A program made the position numbers and the translations under genes. Below, piece after piece: positions 23,454 to 36,500 of a DNA stretch of 64,000 bases; position 1 is the first letter of the stretch; each line of letters starts with the position of its first letter. The stretch is taken from assembly GCA_030512295.1 (NCBI GenBank), contig JAULSR010000001.1, positions 3,495,001 to 3,559,000 on the forward strand, written 5' to 3'. The notes below the pieces were generated by a model that was given only the letters and a program-made list of their open reading frames with translations, did no database searches and had not been told where the DNA came from. This stretch comes from Bombardia bombarda (taxonomy: Eukaryota; Ascomycota; Sordariomycetes; Sordariales; Lasiosphaeriaceae).

Positions 23454-26400
23454 CGTGACAGACGGGGTTTTGGAAAGCCCTGACTTGAAAGTGCAAGACA
23501 ATGGCGAACCTGGCCAGATGTAGACCCTAGACTAAGGATGGTTTATATGAAGGATATAAACCAAGAGAAGACAGGGGAAGACAAGCTGTGGCTGGCTGGC
23601 TGTAGAAACAGAAGAGTCGGATGCATGTTGATGCTGCGATATCTCGCATCTTATACTCGCTCGGACGGCCACATTCTACTTCCAGACTCCAGGAGTGTCC
23701 GTCATGGCAACCAAATAAGGGGAAAGAGAGGATCGCATTGCAGCAGTTCGTTCGTGCCTTAGCTTCGGGGAACCTTAATTAACGCATCTACGCAATGTCT
23801 CACCCACACACACTGCATTCTGAGGATGAAGATCATCCGCTATGGTGAATTCCGGAGGGTTGGAGGGGGGAGGGCCTGGGGGAACCAGGACGAGGGCGGC
23901 TAGGGCAGTCCCACGGCTTCTGGAAAGCCGCCATCGCAACTTCAACGAACGGACGAATGGGGCTCAAGCATTGGGGTATTGGGACATCGGGAACATAGTC
24001 ATGTTGTGTCCTGGAGTCGATAGCGCTGTCTTCCCCCTCCTTCGCCGAAACCGACAGGCTGACAGAACGAGTAGACCAATGCCGCCTTTTTGACAAGTGA
24101 ATGGTGGGCTTCAGCGGGTCCTCGAGGTCGGGATCGTCGTCCATGATTGCCCATCGTAGTCGGGATCGGGCAAGCTGTCAACGATGGACTGCGCGGACGA
24201 CCCGCCCAGGCGTGGTAGTGTAGTGGCTGCGGGGAGCTTGATGAGCCCAATGCGTTGACGATCAGCGAAATGACCCCGAACCAAGGGCTCAATAGTTCAA
24301 TATGGAAGCATTGAAAACAGGAAATAGACTAGACATTGGGGCGTGGTTGAGACTGGTTGTTGGAGAAATCGGAGAGGGGGTGTGATTTCTCCACGTGCAC
24401 CAGCAGATCGAAGCGCGTGAACGAATACCAGATGTTGGGTTTGGAATGCATGTCGTTCACCGTTCTGACCGTATATTCGTGCATGATTATGGTCCGGGAT
24501 CAAGCAGTCGTCCTGAAGCTAATCTCCCCTGCCAATGCTTAGAGTGCGCAAAGTTCTCTGATTCTGCACGTTGCGCCGTTTAATGTTACATGGTGTCGGT
24601 ATACGTAAGTTTAAGCGCGTCTCTTCCATCTCGACTCCAGTGTGCAATGGAGTTCTAGGCGACGAGATTTATGGGTTCGTGATGGAGAATCTCAGACCGA
24701 GAAAGAGAGAAGGCCGGGGAATGGGACTAGGCAGCATTTGACGAGATAAGACGATAGAGGCCGCTCCTTCTCTGTCAAAAGACTTCTTCAGTGGTCGTAC
24801 CTACCTAGGTTGCTAGTTAAACCGTATGTTTCTTGCTTTCTTCTCTCGATCCATAATAATAACGGAGGAAGGCGCAACCACAACCCATCTTCCACAATCC
24901 TATCTAGATCCAATTCGGCAAGCACATCATGCATGAGGTTCACGGACAGTGAGGCGTAGCTACCAAACCACTAAAAAGGTACAGCGGCGGCTGAATGCAC
25001 GCTTACCTAGGTGCCTTGACACCCATTCCCCATACCCACCCACACTTCTTCAATTCCTTAGGTACGTATCACAATCCGTGCTCCCACACAGGTAAGGTAC
25101 CTTATTGTAACCGACGTCAACCCACCAAAAACACCTTCTATTTCCATCACGGCTTTACGGAAGTCGTCGACGCTGGTGCTTCCCAAGGGAAAGCAAACTT
25201 CGGGCCAAGCACCATTTAGGGCTGCCAGCATCGGGGCTCGGGCTCGGTAAGCTGGCTCGCTGGTTAAGCCTGGCTTCGGCGACGAAAACTGATCACGTTC
25301 GGTTCCATTTGACCATACAACAGACCTGACCGCTCCTACCCCAGGTCCCCTACTGCCCAACTACACAATCCCACTTCCAGTTCGTCTTCCCGCCCTCGGC
25401 CAATCCCGCCCTCGCCAGATGCGCCATCCAATCATCACACATCCGTCATCACAGCTTGCACTGAACCGGCTGAACCTCACCTCCGAGTCTTAGTGTCTGT
25501 GTGTGTGTTTGTTCGTGCGACTGGACACTCGGGCTTCACAATCACAAGGCAAAAACCAACGACAATGCATCGCTGAATGACTGACTGGGTGACCTCTTAC
25601 ATGCGATTGGCCGAGGTATAATTTCTCAACTTACGCCTCTTTTTTGTTTCTGATCACATTCGGACAAAGGCGTATCCGAGCTGCTGAGGTCCAAAAGGCT
25701 TTGCCATCTATCTTCTCAATACGCCTGTCTTGTGATCTCTCGATCTCTCTCGCCCATGTCTCTCAGCGGGCCGACTGTCATAGCTAGGATAGGTCCAGTC
25801 AGCCTGACAGTCACTTCGTCGTCTCCATCATGCCCGCGCTTGCCTTCCATCATAACCAGGTTCCCCGCCTTCTTATCCCGGATGTTCCTGGCAGTTGGCA
25901 AAGTTGCTGACAAGGAAGCACCCTGTGCCTCTCAGTCTGCCCAGGACAGTTTGGCTACTGCCGGACTGGAACTAATAACAAGAGAAGTTAACCCCGTCCG
26001 CGCTTCACCTTCATTCACAACAGTTATCAACAACGGTTCTTTCGTTGTCCATGATGGTTCAATAGTATCCTTGAAATTCAAGTTCTTCACTTGATGGCGG
26101 CGGCGCAGGGGAAGGCGCTTTGCCGAATCTCGGGTAGTGGGGGAGTCGAGAAAACCAAAACTGGGATATGGAACGCACGCACCAAGTTTCCTCATTTACA
26201 CAGTACACCACACTACCGATACCGTACCTGAATATCCCAACTTTAGGTGGACCAACCGGCACGGCACGCTTCCCCGTTTCTTGATTTCAGCACACCCTAT
26301 GCCCTTTGCAAGTCGACAAGGTCGGTGAATGAGACCCTATATCCTGTCCAGGAGACGCGTACACGCAGCCCACTGCACTACTGACGGCACCACCTGTTTG

Positions 26401-27165
26401 CCATCAGTTCACCACCTGCACCATGGGTGTCTTGCCTTGCAGGCGAATCACGATGGAGAATGTACAGGTGCTACCGTGGTCAATGGTGAGCGAATTCGGG
26501 CCATGAGTGACTGGTGAAGTGAGTCGGTGTGGCTGGCCACTGACCACAATCCGCCCCGTGTTCATCATCATTTCCAATAAACAGTACCACAATAGTCTCC
26601 CTCAAAGTCTCTGTAGCCTCTCCCACCTGCTGGGTTCATGTAGGCCAGGAGGGGCAAAAGATCAGCTGCTCTGTGCTCTCCTCTGCCCTGCCTTGGCTCC
26701 CCCATGTAACTTTAACTTTCTTCTCCTCATGCGTTTTCCAGGAACCAAGGCTTCTCGCCTGGGCATTATTATCATGGAAGGCACCACTTACCACTAGCAC
26801 GCTCGGTACGGTAGGTTTAGTCGTCAAGGTAGATACGAGGTAACCCCCTCGCCTACACCACCACCCACCGAGCCATCCCACCCAACGTCACAATAAGGAT
26901 GGGCACAGCCCAAGGCAAGGCTACATGAGGTCTCAACTGGGGTCACCAGGAAGCACATGGGATTTGCCTCTTAGTCTCGGGCCCTCCGCCTGAGCATTTA
27001 ATTCTCATTTTCTGTTTTGCTCGTCAATGTTCTCCGACAATTCCTGTTGGCAACTCTCGCTTCTCTTGTACGGGTTGTGACAAGTTGACCATTTGTCGTC
27101 GCCATCACCTCTTTTGTCGGCTTTCGACACTTGAAGCTCGCGACAGCAGCTGAAATATCATCAAC
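23454..27165. other. Intergenic between divergent secreted hydrolase genes
   Basis: 3.7 kb separating the divergent lipase and beta-glucosidase genes, so it must hold both promoters. No supportable gene: frames are short and overlapping on both strands. Repeated TACCTAGG/AGGTACCT-like units occur near 24797, 25007, 25060 and 25095. The last ~150 bp before 27166 are CT-rich, fitting a leader of the beta-glucosidase mRNA. Confidence 0.45.
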
Positions 27166-29950
27166 ATGGCCGTCCGTACGAGCAGCGTCGTCGCATGGCT
27201 TACTCTGGCCTTGGCTATCTTTGACCCTACCTGCCATGCTGGCGCAGTGAGCCCCAGGGACGATGTTCCCGCCGGCTATGTTGCCGCCCCTTACTATCCC
27301 GCACCGCATGGCGGCTGGACGGCTTCGTGGAGTAACAGCTACGCCAAGGCACAGGCACTCGTGGCGCAGATGACGTTGGCTGAGAAGACGAACATCACGG
27401 GCGGAGTTGGTATCTATATGGGGTCAGTTTTTGTCCAGGAAAACACTTTCTGTTAGATGATGGTGGAAAGCTAACTTTCCATTACAGACCTTGCGTCGGA
27501 AATACAGGCAGCGCGTATCGGGTAGGATTCCCTCAGCTGTGCCTCCAAGATTCTGCCCTCGGCGTCGCGTCCACAGATAACGTCACGGCGTTTCCGGCCG
27601 GCATCACCACGGGCGCGACTTTCGACAAGGCGTTGATGTACGCTCGCGGCGTTGCGCTGGGTGAGGAATTCCGCGGCAAGGGCGCTAATGTCTATCTGGG
27701 CCCGACGGTTGGGCCCATCGGGCGGAAGCCTCTTGGTGGACGCAACTGGGAAGGGTTCGGTTCGGACCCGGTTCTTCAGGCTGTCGCGGCCGCTCAGACA
27801 ATCAAAGGCGTTCAGGAGCAGGGCGTTATTGCGACCATCAAGCATCTGATCGGAAACGAGCAGGAGATGTATCGCATGTATAACCCCTTTCAGCCTGGGT
27901 ACAGTGCAAACATTGGTAAGTCTTGGTCGACTTTGAGAGATGGACCGTCTGAGAAGTGTGCAAAATACTGATGATGTACTCTTCTTCAGGCGACCGAACG
28001 CTGCATGAGGTGTACTTGTGGCCATTCGCAGAGGGCGTCCATGCTGGTGTTGGATCTGTTATGACGGCCTACAACGCCGTCAACGGCTCTGCTTGCTCAC
28101 AACACAGCACTCTTATCAACGAACTTCTCAAGGACGAGCTCGGCTTCCAGGGTTTTGTCATGTCAGACTGGCTGTCTCACATCTCGGGCGTCGATTCGGC
28201 CTTGGCTGGCCTCGATATGGATATGCCAGGCGACACTCAGATCCCATTGCTGGGCTTCAGTCTCTGGAAATACGACCTCACGAGATCTGTCCTGAACGGT
28301 TCCGTGCCGTTGGACAGGCTGAACGACATGACGACTAGAATTGTGGCGGCATGGTATCAGTTGGGTCAAGATAAGAACTACCCACCTCCTAACTTCTCGT
28401 CCAATACACACGACCGCGACGGACTTTTGTACCCAGCTGCTGTTATCTCACCTATTGGCCAAGTCAATTGGTACGTCAACGTACAGGCGGACCACTACAA
28501 GGTAGCACGCCAAGTAGCCCAGGACGCCATCACACTCTTGAAGAACAACGGCAGTCTCCTGCCATTGACCACGTCAAAATCGATCAAGGTTTTCGGCACC
28601 GATGCTCAGGTCAACCCTGCCGGAGCGAACGCTTGCGGAAACCGAGCTTGTAACACAGGCACGCTGGGAATGGGTTGGGGATCTGGCGTTGCAGACTACC
28701 CTTACTTCGACGACCCCATCACCGCTATCAAGAAGCGCGCCAGCGACGTCACACTCTACGCAACCGACAACTTCCCCACCGTCCCCACACCCAACGCTGA
28801 CGATGTTGCCATCGTCTTCATCAGCTCCGATGCGGGCGAGAACAGCTTCACAGTAGAAGGCAACCACGGTGATCGCGACTCGGCCAAGCTCGCGGCCTGG
28901 CACAACGGCGACACCCTCGTGCAAAAGGCCGCCGCCAAGTATAGCAACGTCATTGTAGTAGTGCATACGGTCGGCCCGCTCCTCCTCGAGCCCTGGATCG
29001 ACCTGCCCTCGGTCAAGGCCGTCCTCTTCGCCCACCTGCCCGGCCAGGAAGCCGGCGAGTCGCTCGCCAACATCCTCTTCGGCGACGCCTCCCCCAGCGG
29101 CCACCTGCCCTACTCCATCACCAAGGCCGAGACCGACCTGCCCGACAGCGTTTCCAAGCTCAAGGGCTTTGCCTTCGGCCAGGTCCAGGATACGTACAGC
29201 GAGGGCCTCTACATTGACTACCGCTACCTCAACAAGAACAAGATCAAGCCCCGCTTCGCCTTCGGCCACGGTCTGAGCTACACCACCTTCAACTTCACCT
29301 CTCCCTCCATCACCCAAAAGACAGCCCTCTCGCTTGCCCCGCCCACCCGCCCCGCCAAGGGCACCACCCCGACCTACTCGACCGCCATCCCCCCGGCCTC
29401 CGAGGCCGTCGCCCCCGCCGGCTTCGCCACCATCTTCCGCTACCTGTACAGCTGGCTCTCCTCCGGCGACGCCGCCGCCGCCTACGCCATAGGCTCCGCC
29501 GGGACTAAGAAGTATGCCTACCCGGCCGGCTACAGCGAGACGCAGAAGCCGGGCCCGGCCGCCGGCGGCGCCGAGGGCGGCAACGCCGCCCTCTGGGACG
29601 TGGCCTGGGAGCTGAAGCTGACTGTCAAGAACGCCGGAACAACATACAAGGGCAAGGCATCAACACAAGCCTACGTACAGTTCCCCGCCGGCATCCCATA
29701 CGACACGCCCATCGTGCAGCTGAGAGATTTCGCCAAGACGGCGGAGCTGGCGCCGGGCGCGACCGAGACGGTCACGCTGCAGCTGACGCGGAAGGACGTC
29801 AGCGTGTGGGACGTCGAGCTGCAGAACTGGGTCGTGCCGATTGTGGGCGGGCGGTACACGATCTGGATCGGCGAGGCGAGCGATAAGTTGTTTACGGCGT
29901 GTTATACGGATACGCTTACTTGTGAGACGGGGTTGGCGAGTCCGGTTTAG
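27166..29950 (+). CDS. Secreted GH3 beta-glucosidase
   Basis: Three exons, 27166-27422, 27488-27915 and 27990-29950, 881 residues with consistent phases. A signal peptide (VVAWLTLALAIFDPTCHAGA) is followed by the GH3 N-terminal barrel: FPQLCLQDSALGV, AFPAGITTGATFDK, NVYLGPTVGPIGRKPLGGRNWEGFG, IKHLIGNEQE, and the nucleophile Asp in VMSDW (about residue 288). The second domain contains SSDAGENSFTVEGNHGDR, with the likely acid/base Glu. A C-terminal fibronectin-III-like domain is present (WELKLTVKNAGTTYKGKASTQAYVQFP). It should release glucose from the non-reducing ends of beta-glucosides such as cellobiose outside the cell. A Pro/Ala/Gly-rich insert lies between FNFTSPS and the FnIII part. Within GH3, related specificities cannot be excluded. 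Confidence 0.95.
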
Positions 29951-30784
29951 TCTGGTGGTTGATAGATAGATGATGGTTCTTGTTTTACTTATTCTTGATT
30001 ATAATTGTTGGTGTGCTTGTGGATATAACTGAGGGATATTAGGGAGTCTCCGGAGCTAAGAGATAAAGTAAATAATGCATAATAATTGTAGCTTATATTG
30101 CAAACGAAAAAGATACCTGTGTTTTTAAATTCTGAGATGCTTATGATGTAAACGTACCGCAATAAAGCGAACTACCTTATATGTACACGATGGATCCGTA
30201 TCTTGATTTAAAATTGAGAAGACGGCAATCCTCCACCTTGATGTCATCAGACACAAATAGTAAGTCGGCATACTTGAACTATCTTAAAAGGAGTAAGCTA
30301 CGATTCACAGTTGGGTTCAGGACCAGCAACGGACATAGATTCCCCCCTTCCATGTTTGTCTGGTCGTTTGCTCTTTTCTGTGAACCCGTCTCTATTTCCC
30401 CTATTCCGCCTTCAGCGATACTAGTATATCAGACAAGACTATGATCCCTCCCATCCGATTCGTTTCTCAAATAGAAACACCTGAAAAGTTCGGCGACCAA
30501 ATTTTTCCATCGAAGTAAGTATGACTTGCATCTGAACAAACCAGCCAAACCCAGCTAGGCCGTCCAAATCGGAAACATGTGAATGAAAAAAAAAGAAAAT
30601 ACCACACTTCTCCTTTTGCTATCACCATATGCCATTATCGCTCAGACAGCTGACCGACCGCTCACTACAAATAACCAACAACAACAGGAAGAAAATAGCA
30701 AACCGCTTGTACCTTGCCACCTACCAACCTCACCAACCGACACCTCCCAACAAAGAAGCACATTAAAACAACCTCCCTCACTTC
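29951..30784. other. Convergent intergenic region
   Basis: The 3' regions of the beta-glucosidase gene and the prenyltransferase alpha-subunit gene meet here. The sequence is A/T-rich next to 29951 and shows no gene. Confidence 0.5.
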
Positions 30785-32644
30785 TCACTGACCATCATCC
30801 AAACACCTCCTCCTCCACTCCCAATACCCCACCCGAATCCGATCCCACTTCTCCCCCAGCCTCCGCAAACACAAATCCGCCCTCTCCCTCTCCCCCTTCT
30901 CCTTACAGATCTCCGCCAGCAGATCCAGCGCATGCGTGCTCAGCACATCCTCCCTCTCCTCCCCCTCGCCCAAGCCCCTCACAAACTCGCTCACAAACCC
31001 CTCCACGCTCCGCATCCCCCTCCCGCCTTTGACCAGCACGCCCCGCAGATAGTTCCACGCGCTCTGGTTCTGCGGCGCCAGATAAATCTTGTCCATCGCA
31101 TACTGCGCCTCGCGATCCACCACCTCCCGCGGCACCGCCGGGTCGGCATCCGTCGCCGCGGTCCCCGGCGTCGACTGCCTCGGGTCCGAGAACACGACGA
31201 AGAAGCGATGCGACCAGGCGGAATTATTGCGCACGTCGTCGCCGATCAGCGCCGCCATCGCCGCGATCTCGGCCGCGTCGAACAGGCCCAGCTTGCTGAC
31301 GAGGTAGGAGCGGTACGACCAGACGTGGTAGTTCTTTGTGTCGTGCGCGAGGATGGCGGAGAGGAACTCGCGCTCGGAGTCGGCGAATCTGGAGAGGGTG
31401 GAGGGGGGCCCGGAAGCGAGGGTGGGGTAGTAGTTGTCGACGAGGAGGTGGCGGTGGTGCCAGATCTGGTAGTTTTTGAGGTTGGCGAGGGCGACGCCGT
31501 TGAGCCAGTCGATCTCGTCGGGGATGGGCAGTTGCAGGGCGAAGACGTTGGCGGCGCGGTAGAGCCAGACGGTGTAGTGGGCCGCGTTCATGCTGATGAT
31601 GTGGTCGGTTAGGCGCAGGCAGCGGGGGGAGTATTCCTTTTGGAGCATGACGGCGCGGAGGTAGGATATTGCTGGTTAAGGAGTCAGTTTGTTGTCCCAT
31701 GTAAAAAAAATGAAGAAAAAGAAAAAAAAAGAAAAAAAAGGGGGGGGATGTGTATACACACCCTCAGCATACTCCTCAGGATACGAAATCGTCGCCAGCG
31801 CCGCCTCGGGCTCAACCTGCGGGATCGGCTCGACACCGTCCCACTCGGGATCCTGCCTGAACTCGCCCGTCATCTCGCCGTACAGCTCTCTCCGCAGCGC
31901 CGCCATCTGTCTGCGCCGCTGCTTCTCCTCCTGCACGTCCTTGGCGCTCTCCACCAGCACGATCGGCTGCTCCCTGTGGTCCCTAGTCACCACCAGACCC
32001 CGCTTGGCCCGCTCGCGCGCTTCCCTGAACGCCCTGCTCGTGACCTGCAGCGCCGTCAACGCGGTGCGCTTGGCGGCCCGCTCCTCGTAGCGCGCGATGC
32101 TGTAGCCGGCGATCTTCTGGCCGGCGCGGTCGGTGCCCCAGACGTCGGCCGGGGTCGGCGCGGATTTCTTGTTCTTGAGCGTGCGGATGGGCAGGCTGGC
32201 GTCGTTCACATGACGCCACAGCTCGCGCTGCGCTTTGGGGCCGAGGCGGGGTGTTGTCCGGCGGGAGCTGCCTGTTGATGTGCTTGACCGTGCTGCGAGC
32301 TGGCTGCTGACCCAGCCTGTCTGCTCGGCTTGCGAGAGGCCGCTGAGCCCGAGCTTTTGGCGAGCTGCGTCGAATGGGCGGGACTCGTGGAAGCGCTGCT
32401 GGCTGCGTTCGCCGATGGTGGAGGGGGCGGTTGGTGTATTACCGCTGGGGCTGGTGCTGGTTGTTGGTTGTTGGGCGGCAGGTGATGATGTCGAGTTCGA
32501 GGACGAGGTCGAGGGTTTGATATCTTTATAGGGAGTGTCAGTGGCAGTCCACTCGTACAATCTCAGAAAACAAAGCAAGACAAGACTTGCTTACTTACTC
32601 TCAGTTCCTTTGGGCTTTGGGGCCGCCTTGCCTTTGGGTGGCAT
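30785..32644 (-). CDS. RAM2: Protein farnesyltransferase/geranylgeranyltransferase-I alpha subunit with N-terminal extension
   Basis: Three exons, 32644-32599, 32523-31762 and 31671-30785, 564 residues. The alpha subunit pairs with either beta subunit to attach farnesyl or geranylgeranyl to CaaX proteins in the cytosol. The C-terminal ~340 residues are canonical: PEWDGVEPIPQ, YPEEYAEAISYLRAV (spanning an intron), then alpha-prenyltransferase repeats NAAHYTVWLYR, NYQIWHHRHLL, NYHVWSYRSYL, NNSAWSHRFF and NQSAWNYLRGV. Upstream, in the same exon with no stop, sit about 220 residues foreign to the usual family: a Ser/Thr-rich segment, RPFDAARQKLGLSGLSQAEQ, RELWRHVNDASLPIRTLKNKK, PADVWGTDRAGQKIAGYSIARYEER and a basic helix. 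I do not recognise that part. An internal ATG at 31906 (MAALRRELYGEMTGEF) would give a normal-length subunit. Confidence 0.92.
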
Positions 32645-33539
32645 TGTTGTGTGGGTGGTTGTGGGTTGACTGACTAGCTGTCGTCAGAGGGGGATGGATG
32701 GACGGGCTGGATGGTGGGGTTTTGGCCGCCAATGCTCAACGCTGCTGTCAGTGCTTGCTACTGCGGGATAAGGATAGTACCTGGCTGTGATGCTTGTCTC
32801 CCCGGAGCTTACCACCTCCCTACGTCTGACTTCAAACACGTACTAATGCAGTAGGCTGGCTGCATCAAAGCGAGAACGGGCGCGTGGGGCAAAGCAATTG
32901 GAGAACAATCGTAACAGCACAATACTAAGATATCGACGTTCGCCAAGATCGGGAGCTACTGTGACAAAGCAACCCCCCACTTACGCTACTATTCTACCTA
33001 GGTAGGTGGTATGGATCCCCGTCTTCATGGATGTTTGCGTCCCCCAGCTAAGACGAGGCAGGCACGATCCCCCTTTTTCAATTCGAACTTTACCCAGCTA
33101 TAAGCCTGCCTACCTACATTCGGAGGGCTAGCTCACGTCATTTACACGCCATCCATCCACAAAAGAAACAAGAGGGGCAAGCGTCCACCTTTTATAGGAA
33201 CTATCAATTGAGCAGAAAGCTGCAGCTAACTATAATGCGCCTGAAGCTATCTTACTCTTTGCAGTAAAGTTAAAGTATCTGATCGTTAGACATGTTCTAA
33301 ACCAAACCGGCGAGGGTTTTTGTTCCAGCTGGCTGATATTCAAGATATGGTCGATTTGCTTCTCCCATGTGGTTGGACTAATTTCGTAGAAGAGTAGGTG
33401 TTCGTATCTTACAAACTTTTGACAGGTTTAAACGTGCTAGCAAATGTCAGCCTCATCATCAAATGTCACATAGGAACTTGAGCGACTTAATATTTCCAGC
33501 TCCTGCTCGTCAACATCGCCACGCAGGTGCAATCGGGTT
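32645..33539. other. Intergenic: RAM2 promoter side, PRP22 3' side
   Basis: About 0.9 kb without a gene. It should hold the RAM2 promoter and the PRP22 3' end. A CTACCTAGGTAGGTGG unit is present at 32995-33010. Confidence 0.45.
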
Positions 33540-36500
33540 TTATCCCCAGGTGCCGCCGCCGCCGCCGCCCTTGCCGACCCTGCGCTGCGCCGATATGCGC
33601 CAGTCGTTCTCGCCGGCAAATTTGTTGTACAAGGGTTGTATCCGCTCCTGCTGCCGTCGCTTCGACATGCTCCCGCTAGTCCCTGCTATCTTGAAGAGGG
33701 TTGGAGCCGCTTCGACGAGCCACTTTGGCTCGATGCTTGTCGTCCAATGCATATACTCGCGCGTCGTAAGTACGAGCTCGTGATAAACTACCCACTCGGC
33801 TTGTTTCCCAAACAGCGCCGACGACGGGTGTATGTACACCTCGGTGCCCTCGACAATAGTCTTGTAGCCGGCTACCCCGGCCTCCGTCTCCCTCCGTGCT
33901 GCGTTGCGAAAGAAGCCGGCGCACAACGCTCGACGTATTAGATCAGTCTGACGCCCACACGAGACGACTGGTTGACGATATCGCTTCATGACCCCGACGA
34001 GCTGCTCTCGAACGTCCTTTGCGCGTTTCATAGATCGTACTTGAATAAAGTTTTCAAAGCACCAAGACGTCGAGTAGCCCTCTTGCTTCCAAGAGTTGTA
34101 AACGTTTAGTAGCGTTAGATGGTCGCCGTGTGGGTCGTGGAATTTGGCCTTCTTTTGGTCGGCTTGTGCTTGTTTTTCCTTTGGCCGGTAAAAAACATCA
34201 CCCAGGTCTAACATAGCTACGATGGAGAGGATTTCGTCAGAACAACCCATCTCTCCCGCCACAATTAAGACCCTAGCGAGTGACGGAGTTATCGGAAAGT
34301 CGGCTATCTCGCGCCCCAATCGTGTCAACAGTCCCTCATCATCAAGAATGCTCAACGCATAGAGTTCTTCAAGGGCCGTCAACATTGTATTGATAGGAGG
34401 TGGATCCATGAAATCAAAATGCAGAAGATCGTTAATGCCCATAGCCTTGAGCATGAGAATTGTTGTAGATAGATTCTGACGTTGAATATCTGGTATAGTC
34501 GTCGGTAGCATCTCGGACAAGTAGGCCGTCTCGGTATACAGCCGGAAGCATTTGCCTGGCCCAGTCCGGCCAGCACGACCGGCGCGTTGGTTGGCTTGTG
34601 CCTGGGAAATGGGAGTAATAACCAGTGAATCCATACCAGGTTTTGGATCGTATGCGTTTTGTTTGGAGAAGCCCGGATCTATCACATAATAAATTCCGTC
34701 GATTGTGATAGATGTCTCGGCAATGTTTGTGGCGATGACAACCTTCCGGGCACCTGGAGGCGCTGGCTCGAAGATGAGGCTCTGCATCTCGGTCGGCAGG
34801 GCTGCATAAGCAGGCAGGGTGATAAGTTGTGGAACACCCGGCCCCAAGGACTTCATACGTTCCTGCAAGATTTCACAAGACGTATCGATCTCCTCCTTTC
34901 CCGTCAAAAACAAGAGGATGTCGCCGGCCGCCTCCGTCAAATGAATCTGCATAACTGTTGTTAGGGCAGCGTCGAGGTAATCCGACTCGGGTTCCCGTGA
35001 ATATAAAATCTCAACAGGAAATGTGCGGCCAGGGATAGTAAAAATAGGGGCATCATTGAAGTAGGTGGAAAACTTCTCAGCGTCGAGAGTAGCTGATGTT
35101 ATAATGATTTTAAAGTCAGATCCCCGCCTATTTATTGTCTTCTTCAATAACGCGAAGAGCACATCGGTAGCGATGGTCCGTTCATGGGCTTCATCGATCA
35201 TAATCACCGAATACCTTTGTAGATCCGGGTCAAGTAGGATCTCACGCTGGAGCGTACCGTCCGTCATATATTTGATCTTTGTGGCGGGACTCGTACGGTC
35301 CTCGAATCGAATCGCATAACCAACTTCCTCGCCTAGCACGCAGCCAACTTCTTCGGCCATGCGTTTAGCCACCGACGTGGCAGCTACGCGGCGAGGTTGT
35401 GTACATCCGACCATACCGGTGCTGGTGAAACCCTCCTCGGCTAGGTACTGTGTTAACTGTGTTGTCTTGCCAGAGCCCGTCTCACCAACAACGACAAGTA
35501 TTTGATTCGCCCGTACAGCATCGATCAACTGAGTCCGGAGAGAGAATATCGGAAGCGATTCCCGCTGTTGTTTGATCGTCATGTCTGCCCTCTTTTCGTA
35601 TGACTTGGATTTTGATTGGACCGATTTCCTATCCGGCATGCTTTCAAGCCTTGTGGCGTTGGCTCTGTTGCTTCTTACGTCACTTGCGAACATAGGCATA
35701 GCTGGGTCTGCCATGGGATCATTCCACTGAGTCGAGAGGGCTGTCGTGTCCACCTTGTCATCGGCGGCTCTGGCCTCCAGCTGTCTTAGCTCTGCCCTCT
35801 CTCTTACCAGGGCGGCCCCAGATATGGCAGCCCGATTCAAGGATCCGTCAGGTGCTTTGACAATGCGGATGGGCGATAGCTCGAGAGATTGCTTTGTCTG
35901 GCCTACAAGGAATGGCGGCTCCTCGTCTCTGACTTCGATATCGAGATCTTCTTCCAGCTCCATCTCGCCACGGCCGTTAAGCGCTGCGTCGCAGTCCTCT
36001 TCCAAGCCGGGATAATCTGAAGCCCTAGCAACACCAGAGGCGATGAGTTGGCGAATCTCCCATCTTTCAGGAGACGTCATTCTCTTCTTTTGCCTTTTGG
36101 CTGGGCCAGCATCGGCTTGTCTGCCCTCGACGTGTTTATTCTTGCTTCCGCCCAGGGACTGCGAGTTCGCTCCAGAACCGAAACTCAGTTGGGGGGCGAG
36201 GTCCTGGCCCGTTTCTTGATCGACATCCTTCATCGACAGCCCGATTCTCGTTCCCTGTATGGAGACGACCTTGACCTTGACCATCTATCGACGCTGGAGC
36301 TGGTCTGACGCGTGATTGCGCCCATCTGAAATTTGGGAAACATGAACGAGCCCGTCCACTTTACCCTTGACGCCGTGGAGGTTCACAAAGGCGCCAAAGT
36401 CCTTAATGCCCGTCACTTGACCGTCATAGATCTTGTATAGGACAGGAGTATCATCCACCTCCCGGGGTGGTCGCCTCAATTGGTGTCCCTCCTCCTGTTG

